DNA of 64,000 nucleotides from an uncultured Eubacteriales bacterium (lineage in GTDB: Bacteria; Bacillota; Clostridia; Oscillospirales; Oscillospiraceae). This document shows, piece by piece, positions 7,672-15,746 of this stretch. The position numbers and the translations under genes were made by a program. Numbering within the stretch: the stretch's first letter is position 1; each line of letters starts with the position of its first letter. The notes under the pieces are model-generated. The model had not been told where the DNA came from. It did not search any database and saw only the letters and a program-made list of their open reading frames with translations. The stretch lies in NCBI GenBank assembly GCA_905198835.1, contig CAJKDY010000010.1, positions 1-64,000 on the forward strand, in the 5' to 3' direction.

Positions 7672-8421
7672 TTACTCGTAATCCACCACGTCGCACCAGC
7701 GCAGCAAAAACTCCCGCTCGTCGGCGTTGCCCTTGACCGACTGGCTGGCGGCCACGATGGGCAGCCACTTTTGCACATACTGCCGGGCGGTGTCGCTCTT
7801 GAGGCAGAACAGATCCAGGTATGCCTCAGCGGTCTTCTTGTCCCCGGACATGACAAAGAGGAGGTAGGTCCTGGCGGCGTCCGCGGAGGCGTTGCCCTGG
7901 GTGGCGTGGGACCAGTCCAGAATATAGGGCGTGCCGTCTGGGGCAAGGATGATATTGGAAGGGTTGAAGTCCCCATGGCACAGCTTGTCATGCTTGGGCA
8001 TGCCCTCCAGGCGCATATGGAGCTCATAGCGGATGGTAGCGGAGAGCTGGGTCTGGCTGATTTTGCGGTTCATCTTGTCCTGGAGCTTGTTCAAAAGCGG
8101 GTTGCGCTTGCTGTGCATCTCCAGCTGGAGGTCCACAAACAGCTCCAGATACTCATCCTTTCGCTCAGGGTTTTCTTTCATCAGCTGGGCCAGAGTCTTG
8201 CCCTCGATGAACTCCGAGACGATGGCCCACTGGCCGTCGATGGTGGTGACCTCAATGATCTTGGGGATGTGGAGCCCCGTCTCCTCTACCCTGGCCTGGT
8301 TCAGGGCCTCGTTGAGGACGTCGGACTTGGAGAAATCGGCGTCAAAGACCTTGACGCAGCGCTCCCCGTCCCGGTAGATCTTCTTATTCTTGCGCTCAGC
8401 GATCACGTTGTCCAGTTTCAT
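7672..8421 (-). CDS. Aminoglycoside-phosphotransferase-fold kinase
   Basis: A 249-residue protein with the APH/choline-kinase fold. The catalytic loop HGDFNPSNIILAPDG and the following metal-binding YILDWSHATQG are intact, as is an N-lobe lysine in CVKVFDADFSK and the glutamate-rich segment AIVSEFIEGKTLAQLM. Such enzymes phosphorylate small molecules; in gut Clostridia this subgroup is common and mostly uncharacterised, so I do not claim drug resistance. The ATG at 8421 has AAGGAGGG 9 bases upstream; a longer frame extends into adhE and is not needed. It starts 13 bases after the adhE stop and is followed by a MATE exporter, probably all cotranscribed. Confidence 0.8.
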   Translation of the reverse strand: MKLDNVIAERKNKKIYRDGERCVKVFDADFSKSDVLNEALNQARVEETGLHIPKIIEVTTIDGQWAIVSEFIEGKTLAQLMKENPERKDEYLELFVDLQLEMHSKRNPLLNKLQDKMNRKISQTQLSATIRYELHMRLEGMPKHDKLCHGDFNPSNIILAPDGTPYILDWSHATQGNASADAARTYLLFVMSGDKKTAEAYLDLFCLKSDTARQYVQKWLPIVAASQSVKGNADEREFLLRWCDVVDYE

Positions 8422-8434
8422 CTTGTCACCCTCC

Positions 8435-11104
8435 TTATTTCTTGGCCTTGGCCGCGGGCTTGGCGGCCTTGGCCACAGGCATATCCGCGTCCACAAAATG
8501 CTTACCGTAGTAGGCGTTCAGATACATCTGCTTGATCTCGCTCATCAGCGGATAGCGGGGGTTGGCGCCGGTGCACTGGTCGTCGAAGGCCTGCTCCACC
8601 ATGGCGTCCAGCCGCTCCAGGAAGTCGGTCTCGTCTACGCCGTAGTCCCGAATGGTATCCTGGATACCCACCTTGTGCTTGAGGTCGTTGATGGCCTGGA
8701 TCAGGGCCTCCAGCTTCTCGGCGTCCGTCTTGCCCTTGAGCCCCAGACAGTCGGCGATCTGGGCGTACCGGGCCAGGGTGTGGGGATGATCGTACTGGGA
8801 GAAGGTGCCCATCTTCACCGGGGTCTCGCTGGCGTTGAAGCGCAGGACCTCCTCGATCATCAGCGCGTTGGCAATGCCGTGGGGCAGATGGTGGAAGGCG
8901 CCCAGCTTGTGGGCCATGGAGTGGCACACGCCCAGGAAGGCGTTGGCGAAAGCCATGCCCGCCATGGTGGCGGCGTTGGCCATCTTCTCCCGGGCCTCCA
9001 CGTCCTGCTGGCCGTTTTCGTAGGCCCGGGGCAGATACTGGAAGATGACCTGTAGCGCCTGCTTGGCAAGGCCGTCGGTGTAGTCGGTGGCCATCACCGA
9101 GGCGTAGGCCTCCAAAGCGTGGGTGACAGCGTCGATGCCCGAGGCAGCAGTGAGGCCCTTAGGAGCGCTCATGTGGAGATCGGTGTCGATGATGGCCATG
9201 TTGGGCAGCAGCTCATAGTCGGCCAGGGGGTATTTGACCCCACTCTGCTCGTCGGTGATGACGGCGAAGGGGGTGACCTCCGAGCCGGTACCGGCGGAGG
9301 TGGGAATGGCAATAAAGTACGCCTTCTGGCCCATCTTGGGGAAGGTGTAGATGCGCTTGCGGATGTCCACGAACCGCATGGCCATGTCCATGAAGTCGGC
9401 CTCAGGATGCTCGTAGAGCACCCACATGATCTTGCCCGCGTCCATAGCCGAGCCACCGCCCAGGGCGATGATGCAGTCGGGCCGGAAGGCCGCCATCTGG
9501 GCCGCGCCCGCCTTGGCGCAGGCCAGGGTGGGATCGGGCTCCACGGCAGAGAAAGTGGCGTACTGGATACCCAGCTCCTCCAGCTTGTCGGTAATGGGCT
9601 TGGTGTAACCGTGGTCAAAGAGGAAGCTGTCGGTGACGATAAAGGCCCGCTTCTTGCCTATGACGTTCTTGAGCTCGTCCAGGGCTACGGGCAAACAGCC
9701 CTTTTTCAGATAGACCTTCTCCGGGGCACGGAACCACAGCATATTCTCTCTCCTCTCGGCCACAGTCTTGATGTTCAAAAGGTGCTTGACCCCCACATTC
9801 TCGCTGACGGAGTTGCCGCCCCAGGAGCCGCAGCCCAAGGTTAGAGAGGGCGCCAGCTTGAAGTTATAGAGGTCGCCGATGCCGCCTTGAGAGGAGGGGG
9901 TGTTCACCAGAATGCGGCAGGTCTTCATCCGGGCGGCAAACTCCGCCAGCTTTTCCTGCTGGGTGGTCTCGTTCAAATAGATAGACGAGGTGTGGCCGTA
10001 GCCGCCGTCGGCAATGAGGTGCTCGGCCTTGGAGAAGGCGTCGTCGATGTCCTTGGCCTTATACATGGCCAGCACCGGGGACAGCTTTTCGTGGGCAAAC
10101 TCCTCGCTGAGGGCCACGCTGGAGACCTCGCCGATGAGGATCTTGGTGCCGGCAGGGACCTTGACCCCGGCCAGCGCGGCGATGGTGCAGGCGCTCTGGC
10201 CCACGATCTTGGCGTTCAGCGCGCCGTTGATGATGATGGTCTTGCGGACCTTGGTGGTCTCCGCGCCGGAGAGGAAGTAGCACCCGCGGCGGGCAAACTC
10301 GTCCTTCACCTGGTCGTAGACGCCCTTCAGGACGATGACCGACTGCTCGCTGGCGCAGATCATACCGTTGTCAAAGGTCTTTGAGTGGATGATGGAGTTG
10401 ACGGCCAGTTGGATGTCGGCGGTGTCGTCGATGATGGCGGGGGTATTGCCCGCGCCTACGCCCAGGGCGGGCTTGCCGCTGGAATAGGCCGCCTTGACCA
10501 TGCCCGGGCCGCCGGTGGCCAGGATGATGTCCGCCTCGCTCATGACCAGGTTGGAGAGTTCCAGGCTGGGCACGTCGATCCAGTCGATAATGCCCTCGGG
10601 CGCGCCGGCGGCCACCGCGGCCTCCAGCACGATCTTGGCGGCGGCGATGGTGGCACCCTTGGCCCGGGGATGGGGACTGATGATGATGCCGTTGCGGGTC
10701 TTCAGGCACAGCAGGGTCTTGAAGATAGCTGTAGAGGTAGGGTTGGTGGTGGGGATGACCGCGGCCACCACGCCGATGGGCTCGGCGATCTTCCGAATAC
10801 CGTAGGCCTTGTCCTCTTCGATGACGCCGCAGGTCTTGGTATCCCGGTAGGCGTTGTAGATGTACTCCGCGGCGTAGTGGTTCTTGATGACCTTGTCCTC
10901 CACCACGCCCATGCCCGTCTCGGCCACGGCCAACTGGGCCAGGTCGATGCGGTGCTTGTTGGCGGCGGTGGCGGCGGCCAGGAAGATCTTGTCCACCTGC
11001 TCCTGGCTGTACCCGGCAAAGGCCTGTTGGGCCTTTCGGACCCGCCGGATGGCCTTTTCCAGGCTCTCCACACTGTCTACGGTCTCATAGCGTTTTTCTT
11101 CCAT
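8435..11104 (-). CDS. adhE: Bifunctional acetaldehyde-CoA/alcohol dehydrogenase
   Basis: An 889-residue fusion. Residues about 1-440 form a CoA-acylating aldehyde dehydrogenase with the catalytic cysteine at position 250 (FDNGMICASEQSVIV) and the GAGNTPAIIDDTAD segment. Residues about 460-870 form an iron-dependent alcohol dehydrogenase with the NAD-binding GGGSAMDAGKIMW, and histidines of the iron site in CHSMAHKLGAFHHLPHGIAN. Together they reduce acetyl-CoA to ethanol and regenerate NAD+ during fermentation; AdhE usually forms spirosome filaments. The C-terminus ends in an unusual Lys/Ala repeat (AKAAKPAAKAKK). GGAGG lies 7 bases before the ATG. A possible -35/-10 pair (TTGACG, TACATT) is visible about 90 bases upstream on the minus strand but is weak. 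Confidence 0.96.
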   Translation of the reverse strand: MEEKRYETVDSVESLEKAIRRVRKAQQAFAGYSQEQVDKIFLAAATAANKHRIDLAQLAVAETGMGVVEDKVIKNHYAAEYIYNAYRDTKTCGVIEEDKAYGIRKIAEPIGVVAAVIPTTNPTSTAIFKTLLCLKTRNGIIISPHPRAKGATIAAAKIVLEAAVAAGAPEGIIDWIDVPSLELSNLVMSEADIILATGGPGMVKAAYSSGKPALGVGAGNTPAIIDDTADIQLAVNSIIHSKTFDNGMICASEQSVIVLKGVYDQVKDEFARRGCYFLSGAETTKVRKTIIINGALNAKIVGQSACTIAALAGVKVPAGTKILIGEVSSVALSEEFAHEKLSPVLAMYKAKDIDDAFSKAEHLIADGGYGHTSSIYLNETTQQEKLAEFAARMKTCRILVNTPSSQGGIGDLYNFKLAPSLTLGCGSWGGNSVSENVGVKHLLNIKTVAERRENMLWFRAPEKVYLKKGCLPVALDELKNVIGKKRAFIVTDSFLFDHGYTKPITDKLEELGIQYATFSAVEPDPTLACAKAGAAQMAAFRPDCIIALGGGSAMDAGKIMWVLYEHPEADFMDMAMRFVDIRKRIYTFPKMGQKAYFIAIPTSAGTGSEVTPFAVITDEQSGVKYPLADYELLPNMAIIDTDLHMSAPKGLTAASGIDAVTHALEAYASVMATDYTDGLAKQALQVIFQYLPRAYENGQQDVEAREKMANAATMAGMAFANAFLGVCHSMAHKLGAFHHLPHGIANALMIEEVLRFNASETPVKMGTFSQYDHPHTLARYAQIADCLGLKGKTDAEKLEALIQAINDLKHKVGIQDTIRDYGVDETDFLERLDAMVEQAFDDQCTGANPRYPLMSEIKQMYLNAYYGKHFVDADMPVAKAAKPAAKAKK

Positions 11105-11270
11105 TCGTGTGACCTCCTTCGGGGTAACGCGCTTTCCCGGTGTTGACTGCTTCTTACATCCACAATGTACTCCAAGCCGGGTCCCGCCGTCAATTCAAAA
11201 GGCGGAGAAAAAACCGACCCTTGGACTGGGCTTTTTTGTGCAAAGCCATGGATTGGCTCAAAAAAGGTCG

Positions 11271-11305
11271 AAAAAACGGCCCAAAGGACCGAGGTCCCTT
11301 GGGCC
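11271..11305 (-). terminator. Intrinsic terminator of the SPFH gene
   Basis: On the minus strand GGCCCAAGGGACC / GGTCCTTTGGGCC followed by GTTTTTT, in the gap between the SPFH gene and adhE. Confidence 0.82.
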
Positions 11306-11342
11306 GAAGGATGAAATGCAATTTTTGGCGCTTTTGGTCCGC

Positions 11343-12509
11343 TCACTTGTCCGCTTCCGGCTTTTGGGGGTCCAGCGTACCCTTCAAAGCGCTGAGGGTG
11401 CCAGCCAGGCCCGCAATGTCGCTGGGGACTACGATGGTGGTGGCCTTGCCCTTGGACATCTCAGCCAGGGCCTCCAGGCTCTTGAGCCGCACCACCGCCT
11501 CGTCGGCGCCGGCGGACTTGACCATGCCGATGCCCTCGGCCTCGGCGGCCTTCACCTCCCGAATGGCCTTGGCCTGGCCCTCGGCCCGGGCGATGGCGGC
11601 GGCCTTCTCCGCCTCGGCCTCCAGGATCATCTTCTGCTTGGCGGCCTCGGCCTCCAGAATGACGGCCTCCTTCACGCCGGCGGCCTCCAGGATGCGGGCC
11701 TCCTTGGTGCCCTCGGCCCGGAGGATGGCCTCCCGCTTCTCCCGCTCGGCCCGCATTTGCTTCTCCATGGCCTCCTGGATGTCCCGGGGCGGGATGATGT
11801 TCTTCAGCTCCACCCGTGTGACCTTGATGCCCCAGGGGTCGGTGGCCTCGTCCAGAGTCACCTGCATCTGGCCGTTGATGGTGTCCCGGCTTGTCAAGGT
11901 GTCGTCCAGAGTCAGCTCGCCGATCATATTACGCAAAGTGGTAGCCGTCAGATTCTCGATGGCGGCCAGGGGATTGGCCACGCCGTAGGTGTAAAGCTCG
12001 GGATTGACTACGTAGAGGTAGACCACGGTGTCGATCTTCATGGAGACGTTATCCTTGGTAATGACGCTCTGGGGCTCAAAGTCCATGACCTGCTCTTTGA
12101 GCAGCACCTTGTTGGCGATGCGGTCGATGAGGGGGATCTTCACATGGAGCCCGGCGGACCAGACGCTTTTGAACTTGCCCAGCCGCTCGATGACAAAGGC
12201 GTTGGCCTGAGGCACGATGCGGATGTTGGAAAACAGCACGATCAGAAGCAGCACGACTACTACGGCAATGATGATGGGCATAACAAGACCTCCTAAATCA
12301 AATTCAGACAGCGAAGCATCGCCGGCAAAGGACGCCAAAAGCTGAGGCAGGACCGCCACCAAAATGATGGCCAGCACGACCCACAGCACAGGCCCCGGTC
12401 CCTGGCCCGGTCCGGCGGCTTGCCGCCGTCTGGGCGGTGGGGCGATGGGCTGGCCGTGGTCGTCGGTGATGGGCTGGAGCCGCCGCGGCGGCGGCGCGAT
12501 GGTAGGCAT
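11343..12509 (-). CDS. SPFH/band-7 (stomatin/QmcA-like) membrane protein
   Basis: A 388-residue SPFH protein. It has an unusual N-terminal extension of about 38 residues rich in Pro and Arg (PPPRRLQPITDDHGQPIAP), then two hydrophobic segments (about 41-60 and 77-95). The band-7 domain runs from NIRIVPQANAFVIERLGKF to about 255, with the conserved NMIGELTLDDTLTSRD, followed by a long Ala/Glu/Lys coiled coil (about 255-340) and a short C-terminal SPFH-type tail. Members form large ring-like oligomers on the membrane and often protect or gate proteases such as FtsH. There is no NfeD-type partner here. GGGGGAA precedes the ATG. It is the last gene before a terminator, about 56 bases after recO's upstream neighbour region. 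Confidence 0.88.
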   Translation of the reverse strand: MPTIAPPPRRLQPITDDHGQPIAPPPRRRQAAGPGQGPGPVLWVVLAIILVAVLPQLLASFAGDASLSEFDLGGLVMPIIIAVVVVLLLIVLFSNIRIVPQANAFVIERLGKFKSVWSAGLHVKIPLIDRIANKVLLKEQVMDFEPQSVITKDNVSMKIDTVVYLYVVNPELYTYGVANPLAAIENLTATTLRNMIGELTLDDTLTSRDTINGQMQVTLDEATDPWGIKVTRVELKNIIPPRDIQEAMEKQMRAEREKREAILRAEGTKEARILEAAGVKEAVILEAEAAKQKMILEAEAEKAAAIARAEGQAKAIREVKAAEAEGIGMVKSAGADEAVVRLKSLEALAEMSKGKATTIVVPSDIAGLAGTLSALKGTLDPQKPEADK

Positions 12510-12565
12510 AGTATTCCCCCTTTTTTCCTTGTTTCGTTCCGGTCATGATATCCATATGTCTCCGA

Positions 12566-13315
12566 TCAGAGCCTTACGCTCAGATAGTAATCCAAGGTCT
12601 GGAACCGCCGCTCCAGCTGAGTGGCCAGGTAGTCGGCGGCGAGGTCGGCAAAATAGCCCAGCTGCTCTTTGGGCAGCGAGAAGGAAAACAGGCGCTTGGC
12701 GTCGCCGTAGGCGATGTGCCGGGCGGCCTGGAGCATCTCAGGAGACAAGGTCGCCGTCCTCCCCGGCCCGGCCTCATGCCGGCAATCCCTGCAGCACAAA
12801 ACGCCCTCCTGGATATGCAGCTGGGGCTCCAAGGGCTGGGCCACGCCGCAGATGGCGCAGGCGTCCAGCAAGGGGGCGTACCCGGCAATGACCATACACC
12901 GAAGATCGAAGGCGGCGCGGACCAGATCCAGAGGCTTGTCCAGCTTGTCCAGGGCGTAGAGACTGTTCAAAACCAGGCTCAAAAGCTGGCTGTTCTGCTC
13001 CCCCTCCACCGCCACGGTCTGGGCTACCTCCGCGAAATAGGACGCCAACGCCAGCTTTTCCAGCTCCGTGCGCAATCCCAAAAACTGGTCCTGCACGGCG
13101 GCCTCCTGCAGGGTGTAGTAGTCCCGGTACTCAAAGAGCGTCATCTGGGAGTAGGCAAAGAGCTGGGTGGGGGCGGCCAGGGGACTGTTTTTCCGCCGGC
13201 AGCCCCGGGCCTTCACCGTCATCAGGCCGTTTTCCCCGGTGAGGACGGTGAGGATGCGGTCGGTCTCCTTATAGTCCACGCCCCGCAGCACCAGGCCCCG
13301 GACGTCCATGTGCAT
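12566..13315 (-). CDS. recO: DNA repair protein RecO
   Basis: A 249-residue RecO. The N-terminal OB-fold part starts DVRGLVLRGVDYKETDRIL and continues with LTVLTGENGLMTVKARGCRR. The C-terminal helical part holds a Cys4 zinc site (CAICGV and CCRDC). RecO loads RecA on single-stranded DNA with RecR in the RecF pathway. It begins 3 bases after the era stop and is the last gene of the ybeY-era-recO run, the same order as in Bacillus subtilis and most Clostridia. Confidence 0.93.
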   Translation of the reverse strand: MHMDVRGLVLRGVDYKETDRILTVLTGENGLMTVKARGCRRKNSPLAAPTQLFAYSQMTLFEYRDYYTLQEAAVQDQFLGLRTELEKLALASYFAEVAQTVAVEGEQNSQLLSLVLNSLYALDKLDKPLDLVRAAFDLRCMVIAGYAPLLDACAICGVAQPLEPQLHIQEGVLCCRDCRHEAGPGRTATLSPEMLQAARHIAYGDAKRLFSFSLPKEQLGYFADLAADYLATQLERRFQTLDYYLSVRL

Positions 13316-13318
13316 GGC

Positions 13319-14215
13319 CTATTCCTCCCGGTAGCCGAAGTTGCGGACCTGGATGTCGCTGGCGCGCCAGTTCTCCCGCACCTTCACCCAGGTCTGCAAA
13401 AAGATCTTCTCCCCCATGAACCGCTCCATGTCACGGCGGGCCAGAGTGGATATCTTTTTCAGCATGGCCCCTTGCTTGCCGATGATGATGCCCTTGTGGC
13501 TGTCCTTTTCGCAGTAGATGGTAAACTCCGCTTCGATCACGTCGTCCCGGTCCCGCTGGACAAAGCGGGTCAGCTCCACCGCCGTGCCGTGGGGGACCTC
13601 CTGATCCAGGCACAAAAGCAACTTCTCCCGCAGGATCTCCGCGCACACCTGGCCCTCGGGCTGGTCGGTGGTCACGTCGTCCGGGAAGAGCATGGGCCCC
13701 TCGGGCAGCCAGCCCTGGGCGGTCTTCAGCAGCTCCTCCAGCCCCTCCCCCGTCTTGGCGGAGATGGGAATGACCGCGTCCCAGCTATGGGCCTGCCCGT
13801 AGACGGCCATCACGGCCAGCAGGTCCTCCTTTTTCACCGTGTCGATCTTGTTGATGACCAGGGCGGCGGGGACGTTCAACTCCTGGATGCGCGCGATGAG
13901 CTCGGTTTCCGCCTCGCCCAGCTTGGCCACGGGCTCTGCCAGCAGCAGCACCCCGTCCACGTCGGCCACGCTGTGGCGGATGGTCTGGGTCATGTATTCG
14001 TCCAGCTTGTTGCGGGCCTTGTGAAGCCCCGGCGTGTCCAGCAAGATCATCTGGCCCCAGGGGCCGTTGACCACCCCGGTAATGCGGTTGCGGGTGGTCT
14101 GGGGCTTGGGGGAGACGATGGCGATCTTCTCCCCGACAAGGGCGTTGGTCAAGGTAGACTTGCCCACATTGGGTCGGCCCACAACGGCCACCACGCCGCA
14201 TTTTTTCTCGCTCAT
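13319..14215 (-). CDS. era: GTPase Era
   Basis: A 298-residue Era. The GTP-binding motifs are intact: G1 GRPNVGKSTL, G3 DTPGLH, G4 NKID. The Era-type switch I (KPQTTRNRITGV) is present, and the C-terminal KH domain contains GIIIGKQGAMLKKI, which binds the 3' end of 16S rRNA. Era acts in 30S subunit maturation. Its ATG overlaps the ybeY stop in an ATGA, so the two are translationally coupled. Confidence 0.97.
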   Translation of the reverse strand: MSEKKCGVVAVVGRPNVGKSTLTNALVGEKIAIVSPKPQTTRNRITGVVNGPWGQMILLDTPGLHKARNKLDEYMTQTIRHSVADVDGVLLLAEPVAKLGEAETELIARIQELNVPAALVINKIDTVKKEDLLAVMAVYGQAHSWDAVIPISAKTGEGLEELLKTAQGWLPEGPMLFPDDVTTDQPEGQVCAEILREKLLLCLDQEVPHGTAVELTRFVQRDRDDVIEAEFTIYCEKDSHKGIIIGKQGAMLKKISTLARRDMERFMGEKIFLQTWVKVRENWRASDIQVRNFGYREE

Positions 14216-14712
14216 GTCGCTTTCTCCTTCCTCTCCAAGCCAAGCTGGGTCAGGATGGCCTCTTCCCTGGCGCGCATTTGGGCTTTCATAGGGCCTTCGT
14301 CCAGGTGGTCGTAGCCCAGCAGGTGGAGGACGGAATGGACGGTCAGGTAGCCCAGCTCCCGGCGGTTGGAATGGCCGTACTCCTTGGCCTGGGCGGTGAC
14401 GTGGGGCCAGGAGATCATCATGTCCCCCAGGGGCACCAGGCCCGTGGCCGGGTCGGCGTCCTCCTCCGAGGGCTTGTCCCCCGGCGCGAGGTCAAACATG
14501 GGAAAGCTCAGCACGTCGGTGGACTTATCCACATGGCGCATCTCTTTGTTCACCGCGCGGATGCCCGCGTCGCTGGTGATGAGCACGTCGATCTCGCAGG
14601 CCGTCTCCACCCCCTCGGCGGCCAGGGCGGTGCGGATGCACTTTCGGATAAAAGCCCGCTGGCTCTCGTTGATCCCAGGCACCTCGGCGGTGAGGATGAT
14701 CTTATGCCTCAT
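14212..14712 (-). CDS. ybeY: Endoribonuclease YbeY (rRNA maturation)
   Basis: A 166-residue UPF0054 protein with the zinc-binding HXXXHXXXXXH motif (HSVLHLLGYDH) near residue 125 and the earlier signature NKEMRHVDKSTDVLSFP. YbeY trims and controls 16S rRNA 3' end maturation. It overlaps era by four bases downstream and the XRE-type regulator gene by four bases upstream (both ATGA). The upstream coupling to a regulator is not part of the usual cluster. Confidence 0.95.
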   Translation of the reverse strand: MRHKIILTAEVPGINESQRAFIRKCIRTALAAEGVETACEIDVLITSDAGIRAVNKEMRHVDKSTDVLSFPMFDLAPGDKPSEEDADPATGLVPLGDMMISWPHVTAQAKEYGHSNRRELGYLTVHSVLHLLGYDHLDEGPMKAQMRAREEAILTQLGLERKEKAT

Positions 14713-14927
14713 GGGTTGACCTCCCGGTTGTCGGTGCGGCCCGCTAAGTAGTCCAGAGATACCTTATAGAAATCGGCAATCAAAAGCAGGTTTTCAAATT
14801 TAGGCGCGTTTTCGCCAGCCTCCAACCGCTGATAGTGCCGGTAGTTAAGCCCCAACGCTTTAGCTGCGTCCTCCTGCTTCATCCCTTTGTCTTTGCGCAG
14901 TGCCCGCAATCTCTCGTTAAAAAGCAT
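14709..14927 (-). CDS. XRE-family HTH regulator (72 aa)
   Basis: A 72-residue protein that is almost only a Cro/C1-type helix-turn-helix: RLRALRKDKGMKQEDAAKAL (helices 1-2), LNYRHYQRLEAGENAPKFEN (recognition helix region) and LLLIADFYKVSLDYLAGRTD. Start at the ATG at 14927 with GAGGAA upstream. Its stop overlaps the ybeY start (ATGA), so it leads the ybeY-era-recO transcript, while a strong divergent promoter 20-40 bases upstream drives a 62-aa gene the other way. The short intergenic region carries repeated TGTACAT elements that it may bind. It may therefore regulate both its own operon and the small gene. Confidence 0.85.
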   Translation of the reverse strand: MLFNERLRALRKDKGMKQEDAAKALGLNYRHYQRLEAGENAPKFENLLLIADFYKVSLDYLAGRTDNREVNP

Positions 14928-14942
14928 TATATCACGTTCCTC

Positions 14943-14971
14943 TTGACATGTATATATTTGCCGTGTATAAT
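14943..14971 (+). promoter_or_regulatory. Consensus promoter of the 62-aa gene
   Basis: TTGACA (14943-14948), exact 17-base spacer, TATAAT (14966-14971): a full consensus sigma-A promoter. It would be strong unless repressed. Confidence 0.85.
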
Positions 14972-14972
14972 A

Positions 14973-14988
14973 TGTACATAGATGTACA
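14973..14988 (+). promoter_or_regulatory. Candidate operator for the XRE regulator
   Basis: TGTACA-TAGA-TGTACA: two copies of a self-complementary hexamer 10 bases apart start to start, at or just after the expected transcription start of the 62-aa gene and upstream of the XRE gene on the other strand. Binding is inferred from position only. Confidence 0.5.
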
Positions 14989-15004
14989 TAAAGGAGGTTT
15001 TCTC

Positions 15005-15193
15005 ATGTCTTCGCTCTCCCCCATCCCTGCCGTTGTGGAAGACCTGTACCCCTATTTTGTCACCGGCCCAAACCCGGATTTCTGGCCCGACTATCTACGG
15101 GATAACCCTGTAAAGGGCCACGGTCTCTACTCCTTCTATCAGGGGCTCCGCCTGGGGCTCCAGATCGCGGCGGCGGGGCTGGAGGTCATCTGA
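15005..15193 (+). CDS. Small protein of unknown function (62 aa)
   Basis: A 62-residue protein (SSLSPIPAVVEDLYPYFVTG at the start, ending LGLQIAAAGLEVI) that I do not recognise. It is Pro/Tyr/Leu-rich with no clear membrane span; the last 20 residues could form an amphipathic helix. It has a consensus promoter, an AAAGGAGG ribosome binding site 7 bases before the ATG, and a candidate operator, so it is very likely a real gene. It is divergent from the XRE regulator and its stop is one base from the end of the convergent membrane gene. The pattern (small gene plus divergent XRE gene) recalls regulated small-protein or toxin-antitoxin cassettes, but that is only a suggestion. Confidence 0.72.
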   Translation: MSSLSPIPAVVEDLYPYFVTGPNPDFWPDYLRDNPVKGHGLYSFYQGLRLGLQIAAAGLEVI

Positions 15194-15194
15194 C

Positions 15195-15746
15195 TCAGGC
15201 CTTGGGGACCATCCGGGCCAGGCGGTAGAGGGTGTAAGTATAATAAAGCCCGGTGCCCAGAGATACCCCGGACCACAGCATCCCCATGGCCAGGTTGGCC
15301 GCCCCCAGAACGATGCCCGCGGCGGTGGCCCCGGCCAGGGCGTACCAGCTCATACGAAGGCGCTGGATGCGGTAGCCCCAGTCCCAGTCCTCCTGCTCCT
15401 CGCACCACTTGAGGAGCCGCCAGGTCACCCACAGGCGCACGATCTGCTCCACGGGGAAGGGCATCACATTGCCCTGCAGGTGGAACAGCCACAGCGCGGC
15501 AGTCCCCAGGGCCGCGCCCAGCACGATGACCCGGGTGCCCGAGATGGTCTCCGACGGCCAGCTGCGCCGCAGGCCAAGGAAGATGATGAGGTAGCCCAAA
15601 AAGGCGGGCATAAAGTTGGCGTTATTGAGGGCCATCACATTGATGGCGCTGGTGAGCAGCGCGGGGTCGATGCCGGCGTAGCCAGACATGAGGTAAAGCG
15701 GGATGGGAATGAGGACCAGCAGCAAGCCAAGGGCGATCTTTTTCAT
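15195..15746 (-). CDS. Hypothetical membrane protein after phoH
   Basis: A 183-residue protein with about five membrane spans: 3-20 (KIALGLLLVLIPIPLYLMSG), 45-60, 70-90, 133-150 (ALAGATAAGIVLGAANLAMG) and 150-170. It begins in an ATGA overlap with the phoH stop (15743-15746), so it is translated with phoH. In B. subtilis the phoH neighbour is the much larger HD-domain membrane protein YqfF/PgpH; this protein is far too short to be that and has no HD motif. Function unknown; conserved-gene coupling suggests an envelope role. Confidence 0.7.
   Translation of the reverse strand: MKKIALGLLLVLIPIPLYLMSGYAGIDPALLTSAINVMALNNANFMPAFLGYLIIFLGLRRSWPSETISGTRVIVLGAALGTAALWLFHLQGNVMPFPVEQIVRLWVTWRLLKWCEEQEDWDWGYRIQRLRMSWYALAGATAAGIVLGAANLAMGMLWSGVSLGTGLYYTYTLYRLARMVPKA

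Noticed and set aside
7457..8027. Minus-strand frames in the MATE/kinase junction
   Set aside because: Out of frame with both intact genes; no family motifs.
7672..8421. Aminoglycoside resistance gene
   Set aside because: The APH fold is clear but the protein does not resemble a known resistance enzyme by eye; called only as a fold-level kinase.
12545..14314. 589-codon open frame on the plus strand
   Set aside because: Antisense to recO and era; shadow.
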